Source: Rhynchosporium graminicola | Lineage: Eukaryota > Ascomycota > Leotiomycetes > Helotiales > Ploettnerulaceae | DNA: 64,000 nt | Direction of reading: 5' to 3' | Assembly: GCA_900074885.1 (NCBI GenBank) | Contig: FJUW01000012.1 | Span: forward strand, 1,178,001 to 1,242,000 | In this document: positions 1 through 12,001 of the stretch, in pieces | How the letters are laid out: each line of letters begins with the position of its first letter | How positions within the stretch are numbered: the first letter of the stretch is position 1 | Program-made: the position numbers and the translations under genes | Notes under the pieces: model-generated | Told to the model about the DNA's origin: nothing | Seen by the model: the letters and a program-made list of their open reading frames with translations, nothing else | Databases searched by the model: none

Positions 1-1262
1 AGTACGGTGTACTAAAATCCAAGAACCCTGTGCGCAACGCCTTCATCAGTGTCCCATTCTACTTCGCCTTCACCACTGGTATCCTCACTATGCTTATCGT
101 CTGGAAAGGCGCTGCTTCTGCTTCAGCAGCAGTCAAAACTTGGGGCGCCGGGCAGTATATTGGTGTCATATTCGGCGTTGGTATTGGATGCGGTACACTC
201 TCGGCCATTTTTATCTTACCATACCTACACCGAAAGCTCAACCTCAGCGATTGGCAACTCGTTTGGTACGATGCCTTCAAGGGCCCAGCCCTTCTCTACC
301 GCGGAGAAGTCCCTCCCAACCCCAACGGCGAACATGCCCTAGTCAAGGACTACTACAAAGGTCACAAAACTAGGGAGCAACTTGATCGCGATGGGCGTGA
401 GATCGTCGCAGCTCCTATCGATGTTGAGACCAACACACCACTCAGCAAGGAAGCCGAAGCAGGAGCCCGCAGTTCCGGAGATGTCTCTGAAAGCACCACA
501 AACTCAGTTGCACCAGTCGAGGTCAGAATCGGTCCTTGGTACCAACCAGGCAACCTCTTTCAGATTTTGAAGAAAGCTTTCATGCACGGTGTGGATGTCG
601 ATGTTATTGCAGAACAAAAGAAGAAGTCCATTTTGGTCGGAAACCTCGAGGAAATGCATGCTAAGGCTGCCCACTACGACAACAAAGCTGAACACACCTA
701 CTCCATGCTTCAAATCTTGACTGCTGCCACTGCAGCTTTCGCTCACGGCGCCAACGATGTCAGTAACGCTGTAGGTCCTCTCGCTGCCGTATACTTCATT
801 TGGAGCACCGGCAAGATTGCCTCGAAGTCACCCGTGCCAGTTTGGATTCTGTAAGAGCACCCTACCAAGCCTGAAGTGATGATGAACACTGCTTACTATC
901 ACAGGTGTTACGGAGGAGCAGCTATCGTAATCGGTCTCTGGACATACGGATACAACATCATGCGCAATCTCGGTAATCGCCTCACCCTGCACTCTCCGTC
1001 GCGTGGTTTCTCCATGGAACTAGGTGCCGCATGCACAGTCGTCATGGCTACACGTCTCGCACTCCCAGTGTCTACGACCCAGTGTATCGTGGGTGCAACT
1101 GTCGGTGTTGGTCTCTGTAACGGCGAGCTGAAGAGTATCAACTGGAGAATGGTACTGTGGATTTATGGTGGCTGGATCATTACCCTTCCTTGTACCGGTA
1201 TTATCTCTGGATGCTTGATGGGTATCATCCTCAATGCTCCTCAATGGGGCAATGCCTTGTAG
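1..1262 (+). CDS. Phosphate permease, PiT/Pho89 family (5' partial)
   Basis: This is the C-terminal part of a sodium- or proton-coupled inorganic phosphate transporter of the plasma membrane. The frame is open from base 3, so the gene starts outside the window. Exons are 3-850 and 905-1262, with a 54-bp GT-AG intron. The family signature GANDVSNAVGP lies just before the intron, and TTQCIVGATVGVGL follows in the last exon. Both are the inverted-repeat phosphate-binding motifs of PF01384. Hydrophobic helices flank a long polar loop (about bases 300-690), as in fungal Pho89 and Neurospora Pho-4. The N-terminal copy of the signature is not in the window. The next gene on the same strand is a secreted acid phosphatase, which suggests a small phosphate-acquisition neighbourhood. 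Family assignment is firm; the exact ortholog is not. Confidence 0.95.
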
Positions 1263-2182
1263 AGTGGTCAGCCTCTAGTGGAAGATTGTATACAATGTCT
1301 GATGAAATGGAAGTGAGAAGGATTGGTGAGGATAGGAGTTGAGATATCGAGATGGGAAATGTACTCAAAGCTGCGAGAAATTTATTTTAGATCGGCCATT
1401 CCAATAATACTTATATGTGCAATACTTGTTTCAGCACATGAAACTCTTCTTCCGATTCAGTAACCCTTTCTTTGACTCAACTGGTCGTCACGGGCATTTC
1501 TTTCGGAAGTCCCTTTCGCCTGTTCAGCATAGAGACCTCCATTTTTTGTTGTCGCTTCTCAGCTCATCACCCTTATCGAGCCCTGTCAACAATCCCTCGA
1601 AGGTTGCTTGCATGAACCTTGGCACGAATTCAGCCCAGCCAACCTGCGGTCAAATCCGAGGTGCCCCTCGATTGTCGCTTTACCTTCATATGGCGATCCC
1701 GACTTTCAACCATCTAAGTTTTGAGATCTTCTAGAACAAAGATAGAATTGTGGTACATCCGCATTGACAAGCTGATACAATTGGACGAAGGGTATCATCA
1801 CAAGCAACCCCCGGCCGGGAACTGAAATCCTTAATTGATTGCCCCGGTCGCAACCTTCCTCTTTCGTGAACGCCTCCGATCCATTTGCATCGGCACCTCT
1901 GAACCACGGTCAAATGTCCATGTCTTCATTGGTGGATGACGATCACAGCCAAGATAAAAAAGTCCATATCGAGGAGACTAACTTGATGTAACTAGAGATG
2001 GGATTTCGGTCTGAACCTGCATCTTGCCAAGTACCTTGAAAGAATGCAGTATCCATTGTTTTCGGGGGAATATGTGATAAGTAGCTCAGATAGTTCTCTT
2101 CCTTTCTTTAATCTCTTACGGCATTGATACCTCTTTTTTTATTTTCATTGGGCACTTGATCCTTTTTCAAATTTATATCAAA
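1263..2182. other. Intergenic, phosphate permease to phosphatase
   Basis: About 0.9 kb with no convincing gene. The last ~80 bases before 2183 are T-rich with pyrimidine tracts, as expected for a fungal promoter/5' leader of the phosphatase. An open frame at 1417-1734 lacks codon character and I do not call it. Confidence 0.5.
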
Positions 2183-3319
2183 ATGCATTTGTCAAGTACC
2201 ATCACTCTCGCGCTGGCCTTCGCCAAAGCCGGCAATGCTCAGACTCAATATAAGTCAACTGCAGCCGCAGATATTGAAGCCGCCCGGGCTATAGCGAAGA
2301 CCTTAAGCCCAGTCAGTTCAATCAGAGGAAAGACATTTGATCGATTCGTGCAAATCTGGTTGGAAAATACAGACTTCGACATGGCAGCCGGTGATCGTGA
2401 GTTGTCAGCTATTATGTATCACGCAAACTTCAGCTGACGAGTAATAGCATCGCTCCAATGGGTTGCCCAGCAAGGAATCACACTCACCAACTTCAAGGCC
2501 ATCACTCATCCCAGTCAGCCAAACTACGTTGCTAGTGTTGGTGGTCAGACCCACTGGGTCTTGTTGGACTCTGACGTCCGAATCGACAAGAAAGTGAAGA
2601 CCATCGTTGATCTATTGGAGCCGGCTGGTGTGAGCTGGAGTGTTTATGGTGAAGATATGCCATATTCTGGTTTCCAAGGAAGCTACGTGAACCAGAAGAC
2701 GGGGGCCAATGACTATGTCCGGAAGCACAAGTAAGTTTTGGTGCTACATATTCAAAGATTTCGGGCTAATATTTCCAGCCCTCTTATGAGCTACGACTCC
2801 GTTACTTCCGTCGAGGACCGACTGGCGAAATCAAAGAACTTTACTATGTTTCAGAGAGAACTCGCTACGGGCATGCTGCCTCAGTGGATGTTCTTGACAC
2901 CCAACATGAGTAAGTACTTCATACACAGTTCGTGACTGGGCTAACACACTCCTTAGCAAACGATGGCCACGACTCCTCGATAACAGTTGCTGGGAAGTGG
3001 GCAAAGTCATTCCTAGAGCCCCTCCTCGCCAACGAGAATTTCATGGAGAAGACCCTCATTTTATTGAGTAAGTCACTCTGGCAAAATCCAAATCTGTAAA
3101 TTTCCCCGCTAATACTCCACAGCTTTCGACGAGACAGAAAACTACTTCAGCAGCAACAAGGTCTTTTCCGTTCTTCTTGGCGATGCAGTTCCCGTCAAAC
3201 TTCACGGCACCAAGAATGATACTGCATTCAATCACTACAGTGCTATGTCGACGGTAGAGAATAATTGGAACCTTGGCAATCTGGGAGAGGGGGACAAAAA
3301 GGCGGCTCCGTTCTTTTGA
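2183..3319 (+). CDS. Secreted acid phosphatase, phosphoesterase family (PF04185)
   Basis: This protein is predicted to release inorganic phosphate from organic esters outside the cell or in the wall. It has five exons: 2183-2396, 2448-2730, 2779-2909, 2957-3067 and 3123-3319, giving 311 aa. Every intron is about 46-55 bp with GT-AG ends. The start at 2183 is chosen because it begins a signal peptide (hydrophobic stretch followed by AGNAQTQ); an in-frame TTG at 2156 is upstream. Family motifs seen are IWLENTDFD near residue 60, ITHPSQPNYVASVGG, PNMTNDGHDSS across the exon 3/4 junction, and TFDETENY. These match the metal/phosphate-binding blocks of fungal PhoA-like acid phosphatases. It lies downstream of a phosphate transporter. 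The family is certain; substrate preference is not known. Confidence 0.93.
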
Positions 3320-3681
3320 TTGATGATGAATTTAATACAAAGATTTGTTGATATGCTTTGAGATGACCATTGTCTAGATGCATGTGACTAGACCATATCA
3401 ATTAGCTCGACGGCTACTGACCAGCTTCCCACGGAATGTCTCCTTCTACTCCTCTGTCCATGTCCGGAAATTTTCTCACGAGGTTGGCGATCTGCCGGTT
3501 TACAAGTCCTAGCTTGCAGCCGTCTTTCACAATACAGTGCTCCTCAATCCTCAACCACCTGAAGTTGGGCTGAATCAATCAGGACGGGTCTCTGCCTCCT
3601 CGTGGCGGTATTTGAAGTCCTTGGCAATGAAAATGAACCACTCAAGTCGTGTTGATGTATTTTCCCTCCAGCCACAGATCC
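3320..3681. other. Intergenic between convergent 3' ends
   Basis: This is the gap between the phosphatase stop and the kinase stop. The minus strand holds two short open stretches in different frames (about 3419-3580 and 3595-3690), which could be remnants of a lost exon. Nothing is strong enough to call. Confidence 0.4.
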
Positions 3682-5770
3682 TCATACTTTCGACGTAGAC
3701 CTCGCCACCATCTTAGCCCACGATGTCTTCTCAATCTCCACAAGTTTCAAAGTCTCCATATCCGGCTTGGCCTTGACGAGTACCAAAGCAGGAACAGGCG
3801 CAACAATCGCAATCGACGCAGAAGCATCTCTACCAGTTGTTGGACTATCGGGTGACATACTTCTGTTCGGTTCGGAGCTTAGCGAACTCATCGAATCGTC
3901 AGTCCTCAGACTAGTTTTCGAAATTGTAGAGTAAAAAGAACTGCGTAAGGTGCTAGAAGTGCTAATCGGATCGCGGTTCATCATCGGTTGGATGGGTGTT
4001 GATGGGTTGGGCAATGGTATTGAGATGATAGGGGTTGCTGGTCTTGTCGGGACTGGAACTCTACTGTTGTAACGGCGCTGGAGAGTATTCACGTTCCTGC
4101 CCGGCGGTGGCTTGATGGTGTGGAAGTTGTTCTTGTTATTAGTGATATTGCCACCGGTGCTCGCGTAAAAATCGATACCATTGGCAAGACCCCTTCCACG
4201 ACCTCGAGTCTGGGAACCTGGCCGCCGCAATGGCTTCTGCAAAGCTTGAAGCTGAATTTCGAGCTGCTTTCGAGCTTCCATTTCGCGGTTATAATTTTCT
4301 TGTAACGCTTTGTATTGCTCGCCCGCGTGCTTCCGCTCCTTATCTAGTCGTTGCTGCCAGGTGCCATTGATGGACTCAAGCTCTTCTATACGCTTTCTGT
4401 TTGCTTCGACTTCTGCCTTCATCTGAGAAAGCAAAGCTGCTGAATTAATTTTCTCAGCGTAGACACATTTGAATTTCTTGTCTGTTCATTGTTAAATTTG
4501 TCTATGTAGGACACCAGTCAGGCAAGCTTACTGATGACTTGTGAGATTTGGTAATTCTTCATGTGGCAGCAAGGAAGATGGTAGATCTGATCAAGCCCTC
4601 CAAGCTCCACCAATCTTTCCTTTACTCCTTTAGCATCTGGTCTGTCACCCGCGTCGTAACGAAGCATCTGGTCGATTAGAGATAATACATGCTTGCAGTT
4701 GAAATTTGGCAGCTCTGGATTCTCTAGCGATGCTGCAACAGCTTTCGTCTGCAGATCCTGCAAGAAACTAGGTAACTTTCCGTATTTCAATTTCCAGTCT
4801 TTCTCTTTCATGATGTCGTCGAACTGCTCCAGTGTCCCTCCGTAGAGCATGGTTGCGACGTTGAGGAAAATACAACCAAGAGACCATATATCAGCATGCG
4901 ACATCGAGTGAAGCTCTTCATCATGTACTTCCGGCGCAATCCACGAAGGTGTACCACATCTTCCGCTCGTTATACTATCCTCTCTATCCTTCAAATCCCG
5001 GGCGATTCCAAAGTCAGCTAGATACACCCGTCCGGGACTCAAAAGTATATTCTTCGGCTTTAGATCGCGATGTCGTATTTTCTTCTCGTGGCAATAAGCC
5101 AGGGCTTCCGTTATACATCCCAGAATCTGCTGTAAAAAGCCTAACGCAGTGGTGGTTCGAGAATATCCATTGGTAGTCTGCGATGAATTTCTTAGTAGAG
5201 CTAGGTCCTTGATCGTGCCGACTTCCCGAAGACCTAGTGCTCGAAGTCTAGTAAAAGCGTCTTCTTCATCTGAAGCAGATCCGGAGCGAATATCATCAAC
5301 ATCTTCCAAGAGTTTACTTAGATCGCATACCGCGGCCGGATATAAGAGGAGATATAGGCTGTTTAGTTTGAAAGTATATGTGCCGACCAATTTCAAAATA
5401 TGCTTGTGTACCAATCGTTCCATGGCGTTGGCTTCTTCTCTTAGTTGCTCAACCGTCATTCCGCGTCTCGGCTTCACGCTAATTGAGATCAGTCTTCAAT
5501 CACAGGAATCATCGGAAGTCTTGCGAACCATTTTCGGGCCATGGTCACAGTGCGATATGTGATGCGCTCCACAATGCCATAGCTTCCAATCCCAAGCTCT
5601 CTCCCATACGTCTTGATAGACTTGTGGTCCGTCCATCGATCCGGATGTTTCCCAAGACCGGACCAATGGCCTTTCGAACTCTCCCATTCTTCAATCTGCT
5701 TTTCTTCACGAGTTTCGTTCGCGGGCTGCGCGAGTACATGATGCCATCCGTCTTCGTCTATGTCAGCCAT
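3682..5770 (-). CDS. Serine/threonine protein kinase with C-terminal coiled coil
   Basis: The model has three exons (5770-5529, 5478-4532, 4481-3682) and 662 aa. The catalytic domain starts near residue 50 with glycine loop GIGSYG and an ARK lysine at the first junction. It carries HRDLKPKN (catalytic loop), DFG and GTPSWIAPEV (activation segment end). All key catalytic residues are therefore present. After an exon junction reading NKKFKCVYAEKI, a charged predicted coiled coil (about 70 residues) leads into a Ser/Pro/Arg-rich low-complexity tail. The first intron donor reads GTTCGC, which is unusual, so that junction is the weakest part. The start is the first in-frame ATG; a longer 5' exon is possible. 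It resembles the fungal lineage of kinases often found beside signalling or incompatibility genes. The substrate is unknown. Confidence 0.85.
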
Positions 5771-7256
5771 CTGGGCTGCTGGACACTCAGAGCGAGCTGT
5801 TTTCAATAGCCTAGGTAGACCTGAAATAGGATTCGGAGTGATATCGGTTGTCACCCGTGCAGAACTGGAGAAAGTTTGGGCGAGACAGTTCGCAGATACA
5901 TTATTCACAACTCAAGGGATAGGTTTTTACTGCACTGCCCTTTTGATGGTCTGCGAAATGCGGCGGTGCATCCTTTGCTCTCCGCACGTTTCTGCAGGTC
6001 AGATCGAACCTTGCTTCCCACTGGATAGTCAAGTAGCGAAGTGTGGTAACACAAGTTCCGTTTCACATATTCAAAGTAAAGCAGTCTTGGCTTGCTTGCT
6101 AGCAGATAAGCAAGCCAGTGTAATCAAGTTACAGGTCTTGAATTGACAAAGTACTTTATCGAGGAGACAACATCGAAAATTTCGCCTACACAGGCTCTGG
6201 AAGACGAGTTTCTTCCGTGAACACTTGGACATGCCGGTATTGTAACTTTATTAACAAGCCACGAATAGCTCTGAGGATTCCAAGTGGCTGCATTTTGGCT
6301 TAGCTATTGCCAATTGGTAAAGCAAGTTCAAATATCGATAATTTATACCCAACGGGGTCATTAGAGCGTTAGAATGAAATAGAAGCTCCAGCATGAGTAA
6401 GAAAGAGTTGGAATGCTCACCACACGGCTGACGCCTGAACTTGAATAGGTCATTATTGACTGCTGCTTCTTGCCACAATCCGGGAAGAACGTAAGCTAGT
6501 TTTCAATATGTAGAGGCCCCATATTGAAAACGGCTGAGCTCCGAACAGAATTTAGAAAGACGTGTCGTGTCGACCAAGTGGGAGATTAGAGTCCATAGAA
6601 ACGAAGTATTCGCAGAAAAAACAGACGGCAATAAGATACGGACATAGTACGGGTACCTGGAAGTAAACCACAATAAGGGACGGCAAACCTTCAACATTAC
6701 GGCTTCCGTCTAATGCATCTAGCCTAGTATCCTCGTCTAATTTGGTTTGAAATTACCAATGTGTGTTATCATAGCTTCTTCTCAGTACCTGAGTATGAAT
6801 AACCCAAGCCATAACACATTTAACCTCTCGCATTGCACGAGAAACTAGCTCGAGACCAGAAGCTGATACATGGAGAGACAGAAATGTTGAGGATTCTTGA
6901 ACATAACCAAATTTGTCATAAACAACACAGCTGCATCAGTGCAAGGTGACTTTCCGTGGCATGATGAGAAATTAAAGACAATTATTGGAAAGCTTGCATA
7001 CATGATCACGTGAGTCTAGCCACAGGACGGCAAGACGGCATGACGTCTCGAGCTTCGGCTTGTGGCGCAGATCATCGAAGCTGTATTACCTTATAGGTAT
7101 CGTCTTAGTAGAGTCCCTTGAACAGACATCAACACAGGCCGTTCTGTCATGAGCTTCGTATCGGTCCCGAACTATTGAGAAATATTTCCTAGGAAAATCC
7201 GAACTCATCAAACTAAGAATACTGCGGCGCTTGGCGACACAGGAATCTCTCCTAGA
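5771..7256. other. Intergenic, kinase to NPC1 (divergent promoters)
   Basis: About 1.5 kb between two divergent genes. Only short random open frames are present on either strand. It presumably carries both promoters. I saw no repeat or RNA gene. Confidence 0.5.
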
Positions 7257-10200
7257 ATGGGGTTGAGGCATTTGGTAGCCGCCGTTGGGCTGCTCAGTCT
7301 CACATCGGGCGAGCTATACACACAAAAACACGAGGCGGGCAGATGTGCTCTACGAGGGACTTGTGGTGGTGGTGGCTTCTTCTCTCCTGCTCTCCCTTGC
7401 GTGGACAACGATCTTGCGAGGCAACCGGAGGAAGATGTGAGGCAGCAGCTTCTAGAGCTTTGTCCCGAGGAGAAATGGAAGACGGGGCCGCTGTGCTGTG
7501 AGAAAGACCAGGTACGATATGTCATCCTGAATTTGATGCCTCGACTGACTGAGATAGCTTGAGGTACTTTCCGATAATCTTAAAAAGGCACAGTCCTTCA
7601 TCGCGGATTGCCCGGCTTGCAAGAATAACTTCTACAACACTTTTTGCACCTTCACCTGCTCTCCCGATCAATCGCTGTTCATTAATGTAACACAAGCCGA
7701 GAAGGGAAGTGAAGGTCTTCGTGTGAGAGAGCTTGATCAATTGGTATCGGACAAATATGGATCAGGATTCTATGATAGCTGCAAAGATGTCAAATTCGGA
7801 CCTACAAATACAAACGCAATGGCCTTCATTGGAGGGGGAGCGAAGAACTATACAGACTTCCTGAAATTCTTGGGAAAGAAATCGCCACCCTTTGGCTCGC
7901 CATTCCAAATAAACTTTCCTAGACCGAGCAACTATCTAGAAAAAGGAATGCAAGCATTGCATATGGCACCAAAGGCATGCAATGATACCAATCCAAATTT
8001 CAGGTGCCCCTGTATCGACTGCCCTGCTGTATGCCCAAATTTGCCAGATATTGCCGAAGCAGGGACATGCCATATAGGATTGTTGCCGTGCCTATCTTTC
8101 GGGGCCATCTTAACCTATAGCGTTCTGATTCTCTTCCTTGTCACGGCTGTATCTGGCCATTTCGTTTGGGCCAAGCACTCTAGACGAAGGTCAGACCGGT
8201 TACGACTCCTCCAAGATATTTCGCCTAGCGATGATGAAGATGAAGGAGACATGGTACACAACGGTGCAATGTATGATCGCCCATTAAGAACATATCGAAT
8301 CAACTCTTTTCTCGATAGTGCTTTTAGCCATTTAGGCTTCACAGCTGCTCGATTCCCTGGTATTACTATTGGCGTCAGTATTCTCATCGTGGCCTTGCTT
8401 AGCATTGGCTGGACTCGATTTGAAATAGAAAGAGATCCTGCTCGATTATGGGTCAGCCCAACATCGGCTGCCGCAGAGGAGAAGAGCTTCTTTGATACCA
8501 ATTTCGGTCCCTTTTACCGTGCAGAGCAAGTATTCTTGGTGAACGAGACGGCATCTAATGGCTCGAGTCCAGTCCTCAGCTATGACACCCTAAAATGGTG
8601 GATGGATGTAGAAAAACGGGTCAGTGGTTTGAAAGGATCGAAAACAAACTCCACGTTTGATGATGTGTGCTTTAAGCCTACTGGTGATGCCTGCGTGGTC
8701 CAGTCAGTAGCCGCTTATTTCGGGAACGATATCAGCACGGTCTCTCCAAGCACCTGGAAACAAAAATTGCAGTCATGCGCCAAATCACCTGTCGAATGTC
8801 TTCCAGAATTTCAGCAACCAATCGAGCCCAGCATGATTCTAGGTGGCCTACAGGGAATCGGCGATGTAGCAGATTCACCTGCGATGATTATTACCTGGGT
8901 TGTCCAAAATCATGCCGAAGGCTCCATTAAGATCCAGAAGGCAATGGACTGGGAGCAGACTTTAAAGGAAACGCTACTTGAAGTTCAAGTTGAGGCATCC
9001 AAGCGAAACCTGAGATTGTCATTCTCGACGGAGATTAGCTTGGAAGAAGAACTAAACAAGTCGACCAATACTGATGCAAGGATTGTTGTGATCAGCTACA
9101 TTTTCATGTTCTTTTACGCATCACTAGCTCTTGGATCAACAACTTTATCCCTGCGATCGATTCTCCGGAACCCGGCGACTTCTTTGGTCGAATCAAAGTT
9201 CACTCTCGGTGTCGTAGGTATCTTGATTGTCTTGATGTCAATATCAGCGTCCATCGGTCTCTTTTCAGCAGCTGGTGTCAAGGTGACTCTTATTATTGCA
9301 GAAGTTATTCCTTTCATCGTCCTTGCTGTGGGAGTTGACAATATCTTCTTGATTGTACACGAGTTCGAGAGGGTAAATGTCAGCCACCCTGACGAGATGG
9401 TCGAGTTCAGAATCGCTAAAGCTCTTGGCCGGATGGGACCATCGATTCTCCTATCTGCAATAACAGAAACAATTGCCTTCTCTCTTGGAGCATTCGTTGG
9501 CATGCCCGCTGTTCGAAACTTTGCCATATACGCGGCAGGAGCTGTCTTTATCAATGCTATTCTTCAGGTCACGATGTTCGTTTCTGTCTTGACTCTGAAT
9601 CAAAGACGAGCTGAGGACCGCCGAGCAGACTGCTTTCCTTGCATTCAAGTCAAAGGGGCACGCGTTCAGCTCGGTTCAAATGGCAATGGATACATGAGAC
9701 CCTATGAAGGACAAGAAGAAGGTGCTCTGCAAAAATTCATTCGAAAGTTCTATGCTCCAGCTCTATTGGGCAAGAAAATGAAGGTTGCAGTAGTGACTAT
9801 ATTCTTGGGCATCTTTACTGCTGGTGTCTCCTTGATGCCGGAAGTCGCTTTAGGTCTGGACCAAAGAGTTGCTATCCCGGATGACTCTTATCTAATCCCT
9901 TACTTCAATGACCTCTATGCCTACTTTGAGTCTGGCCCGCCAGTCTACTTCGTCACTCGAGAGCTGAACGTCACCCAAAGATTGCACCAGCAACAGCTTT
10001 GCTCCCGTTTCAGTACTTGCGAGCAAGATTCTATCACGAACATGATCGAAGGGGAACGAAAAAGGTCGAACATTTCGTACATCGCCTCAACTCCCGCAAG
10101 TTGGATCGACGATTATTTCCGCTGGCTAGATCCCAACCTTGCAGAATGCTGTGTTGAGAATGGGAAGACCTGCTTCGCTGATCGTGATCCCGCTTGGAAC

Positions 10201-11127
10201 ATCACCTTGAGTGGTATGCCGGAGGGCAAAGAGTTTATGCACTACCTCGAGAAATGGATTGAAGCTCCTTCGGATGCCGACTGTCCTCTCGGAGGAAAGG
10301 CTGCTTACAGCAGTGCTCTGGTCATTGATGATAAAAAGGGGACGATTCCCGCAAGCCATTTCCGAACTTCTCATGTTCCACTTCGCAGTCAAGAGGCATT
10401 CATCGAAGCCTATGCCTCAGCTCGTAGAATCGCAGATGGATTAAGTAAGAGCTCCGGCGTAGACGTGTTCCCATATAGCGTATTCTACATCTTCTTCGAT
10501 CAGTACGCATCTATTGTCCGACTCACCGCAACTCTTCTCGGCTCAGCTCTAGCACTAATATTAGCAATTTCGTCAATTCTTCTCGGATCCGTGAGAACTG
10601 GTGCGGTTGTTACCGTTACAGTCATCATGATTGTCGTTGATATTATCGGTTTCATGGCCGTGTTCGACGTGTCTCTCAACGCCGTCAGTCTTGTTAATCT
10701 GATCATTTGTGTCGGCATCGGAGTTGAATTTTGCGCCCATATCGCCCGAGCATTCATGTTCCCCTCCCGCGCCGTGATGGAGCGCGCAAGCAAAAAGTTT
10801 CGTGGCAGAGATGCTCGCGCATGGACTGCTCTCGTCAATGTCGGAGGCTCTGTCTTCTCTGGCATCACAATCACCAAACTACTCGGGGTGTCCGTTCTCG
10901 CTTTCACCCGAAGCAAGATTTTCGAAATCTATTATTTTAGAATATGGCTAGCGCTAGTACTCTTTGCCGCCACGCACGCATTGATCTTCCTCCCTGTGGC
11001 ATTGAGTCTTTTGGGTGGAGAGGGGTACTTGGACCCTGAGAGCGAGGGGGGGCTGGAGGAGGATCTGGCAAGTAGACGCTACAGAGCTTTACTCCCAGAA
11101 GACGAGGACTCCGAGGATGAGTATTGA
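7257..11127 (+). CDS. NCR1: Niemann-Pick type C1 / Ncr1 sterol transporter
   Basis: This is a vacuolar (lysosomal) membrane protein that takes sterol from luminal NPC2 and inserts it into the membrane. There are two exons, 7257-7511 and 7558-11127, giving 1274 aa, close to the size of filamentous fungal NPC1 proteins. It opens with a signal peptide, then the cysteine-rich NPC1 N-terminal sterol-binding domain (motifs GRCALRGTCG, CPACKNNFYNTFC, CPCIDCP). A first transmembrane helix lies near residue 265-285. The sterol-sensing domain spans about residues 590-765 with GVDNIFLIVHEF. A second RND-type helix bundle is near 1060-1235. The C-terminus is acidic (EDEDSEDEY). The 46-bp intron near the 5' end is clear, since without it the N-terminal domain would be cut off. 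No damage seen. Confidence 0.97.
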
Positions 11128-12001
11128 GAACTCTACTTTGCAACATGACGACTTTTTCCTTTTCTGTATTTGTAGCGATTGCGTAGGCGTAGATTTTTTA
11201 GTAGAAAGAAGTTGAACAATACATGATACTGATATCAACTTCTTAAATACTGTCTCTCATGCCCCTTGACTCCTCTCAACCGTGATATGTCGAACCTCCA
11301 CGGATATTTTTAGACTGGCTAGGGTAGCTAGGGATTTAGCGAGCCTTTTTGCGATGCAGGTACAGGACAGTTGCACCAGTTGCACTAAGTACTGAATGGC
11401 CTGGACGCGCTGTAGTCGCTGTTTAATGGTGTCGGACCTGTGAACCTAACATTACTTCCTTCTCCTCGAGCAGCAAATGCAGTAAAGTTCTTCAATAAAG
11501 ACACTGTAGGCTCATCATGCAGCAATTTTGATTACCGAACTGCATCCAAAAAGAAAGGGGAGAAAACATTAATTCAATTAATGATTAGTAACTACCAGAG
11601 GTAGTCTTCCTATCAATGCATGCAATGTAGGTAGGGTATACAGACTCCTAATCAATACAGCAGTGATACAATTCCATCGTCAATTGCCGATTTCATCATC
11701 CTCATGGCCTGCCATGCTTACATTCGGGTTTATGGCACCGCTAGTAATCGGCGCGCTCCAAACCTTCACGACAATAACAATCTCAAATAACGATACCGAA
11801 AACAATGTCAACTTCGGACAACCAGCAAGCCTGCTGGCAAAACATGTCGAGGGGTATTTAATCCCAACACTCCTCCTTCCAGGCGAAAACAGCTAAAGCA
11901 TCCACACCATCCATCAAAATATGTAAGATAACCTCCGCCACAATCTTCGCTATCAAAACAAAGGCTCCAAGAACAACAGCCACCAGCCTCACTGTTAGTG
12001 G
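11128..12001. other. Intergenic between convergent genes
   Basis: About 0.87 kb between the NPC1 stop and the stop of the minus gene at 12002. It contains short AT-rich patches and no gene I can support. Confidence 0.5.

Noticed and set aside
5760..6146. 128-codon plus frame over the kinase 5' end
   Set aside because: It lies opposite the real kinase N-terminus and starts from a non-ATG codon; it looks like a shadow.
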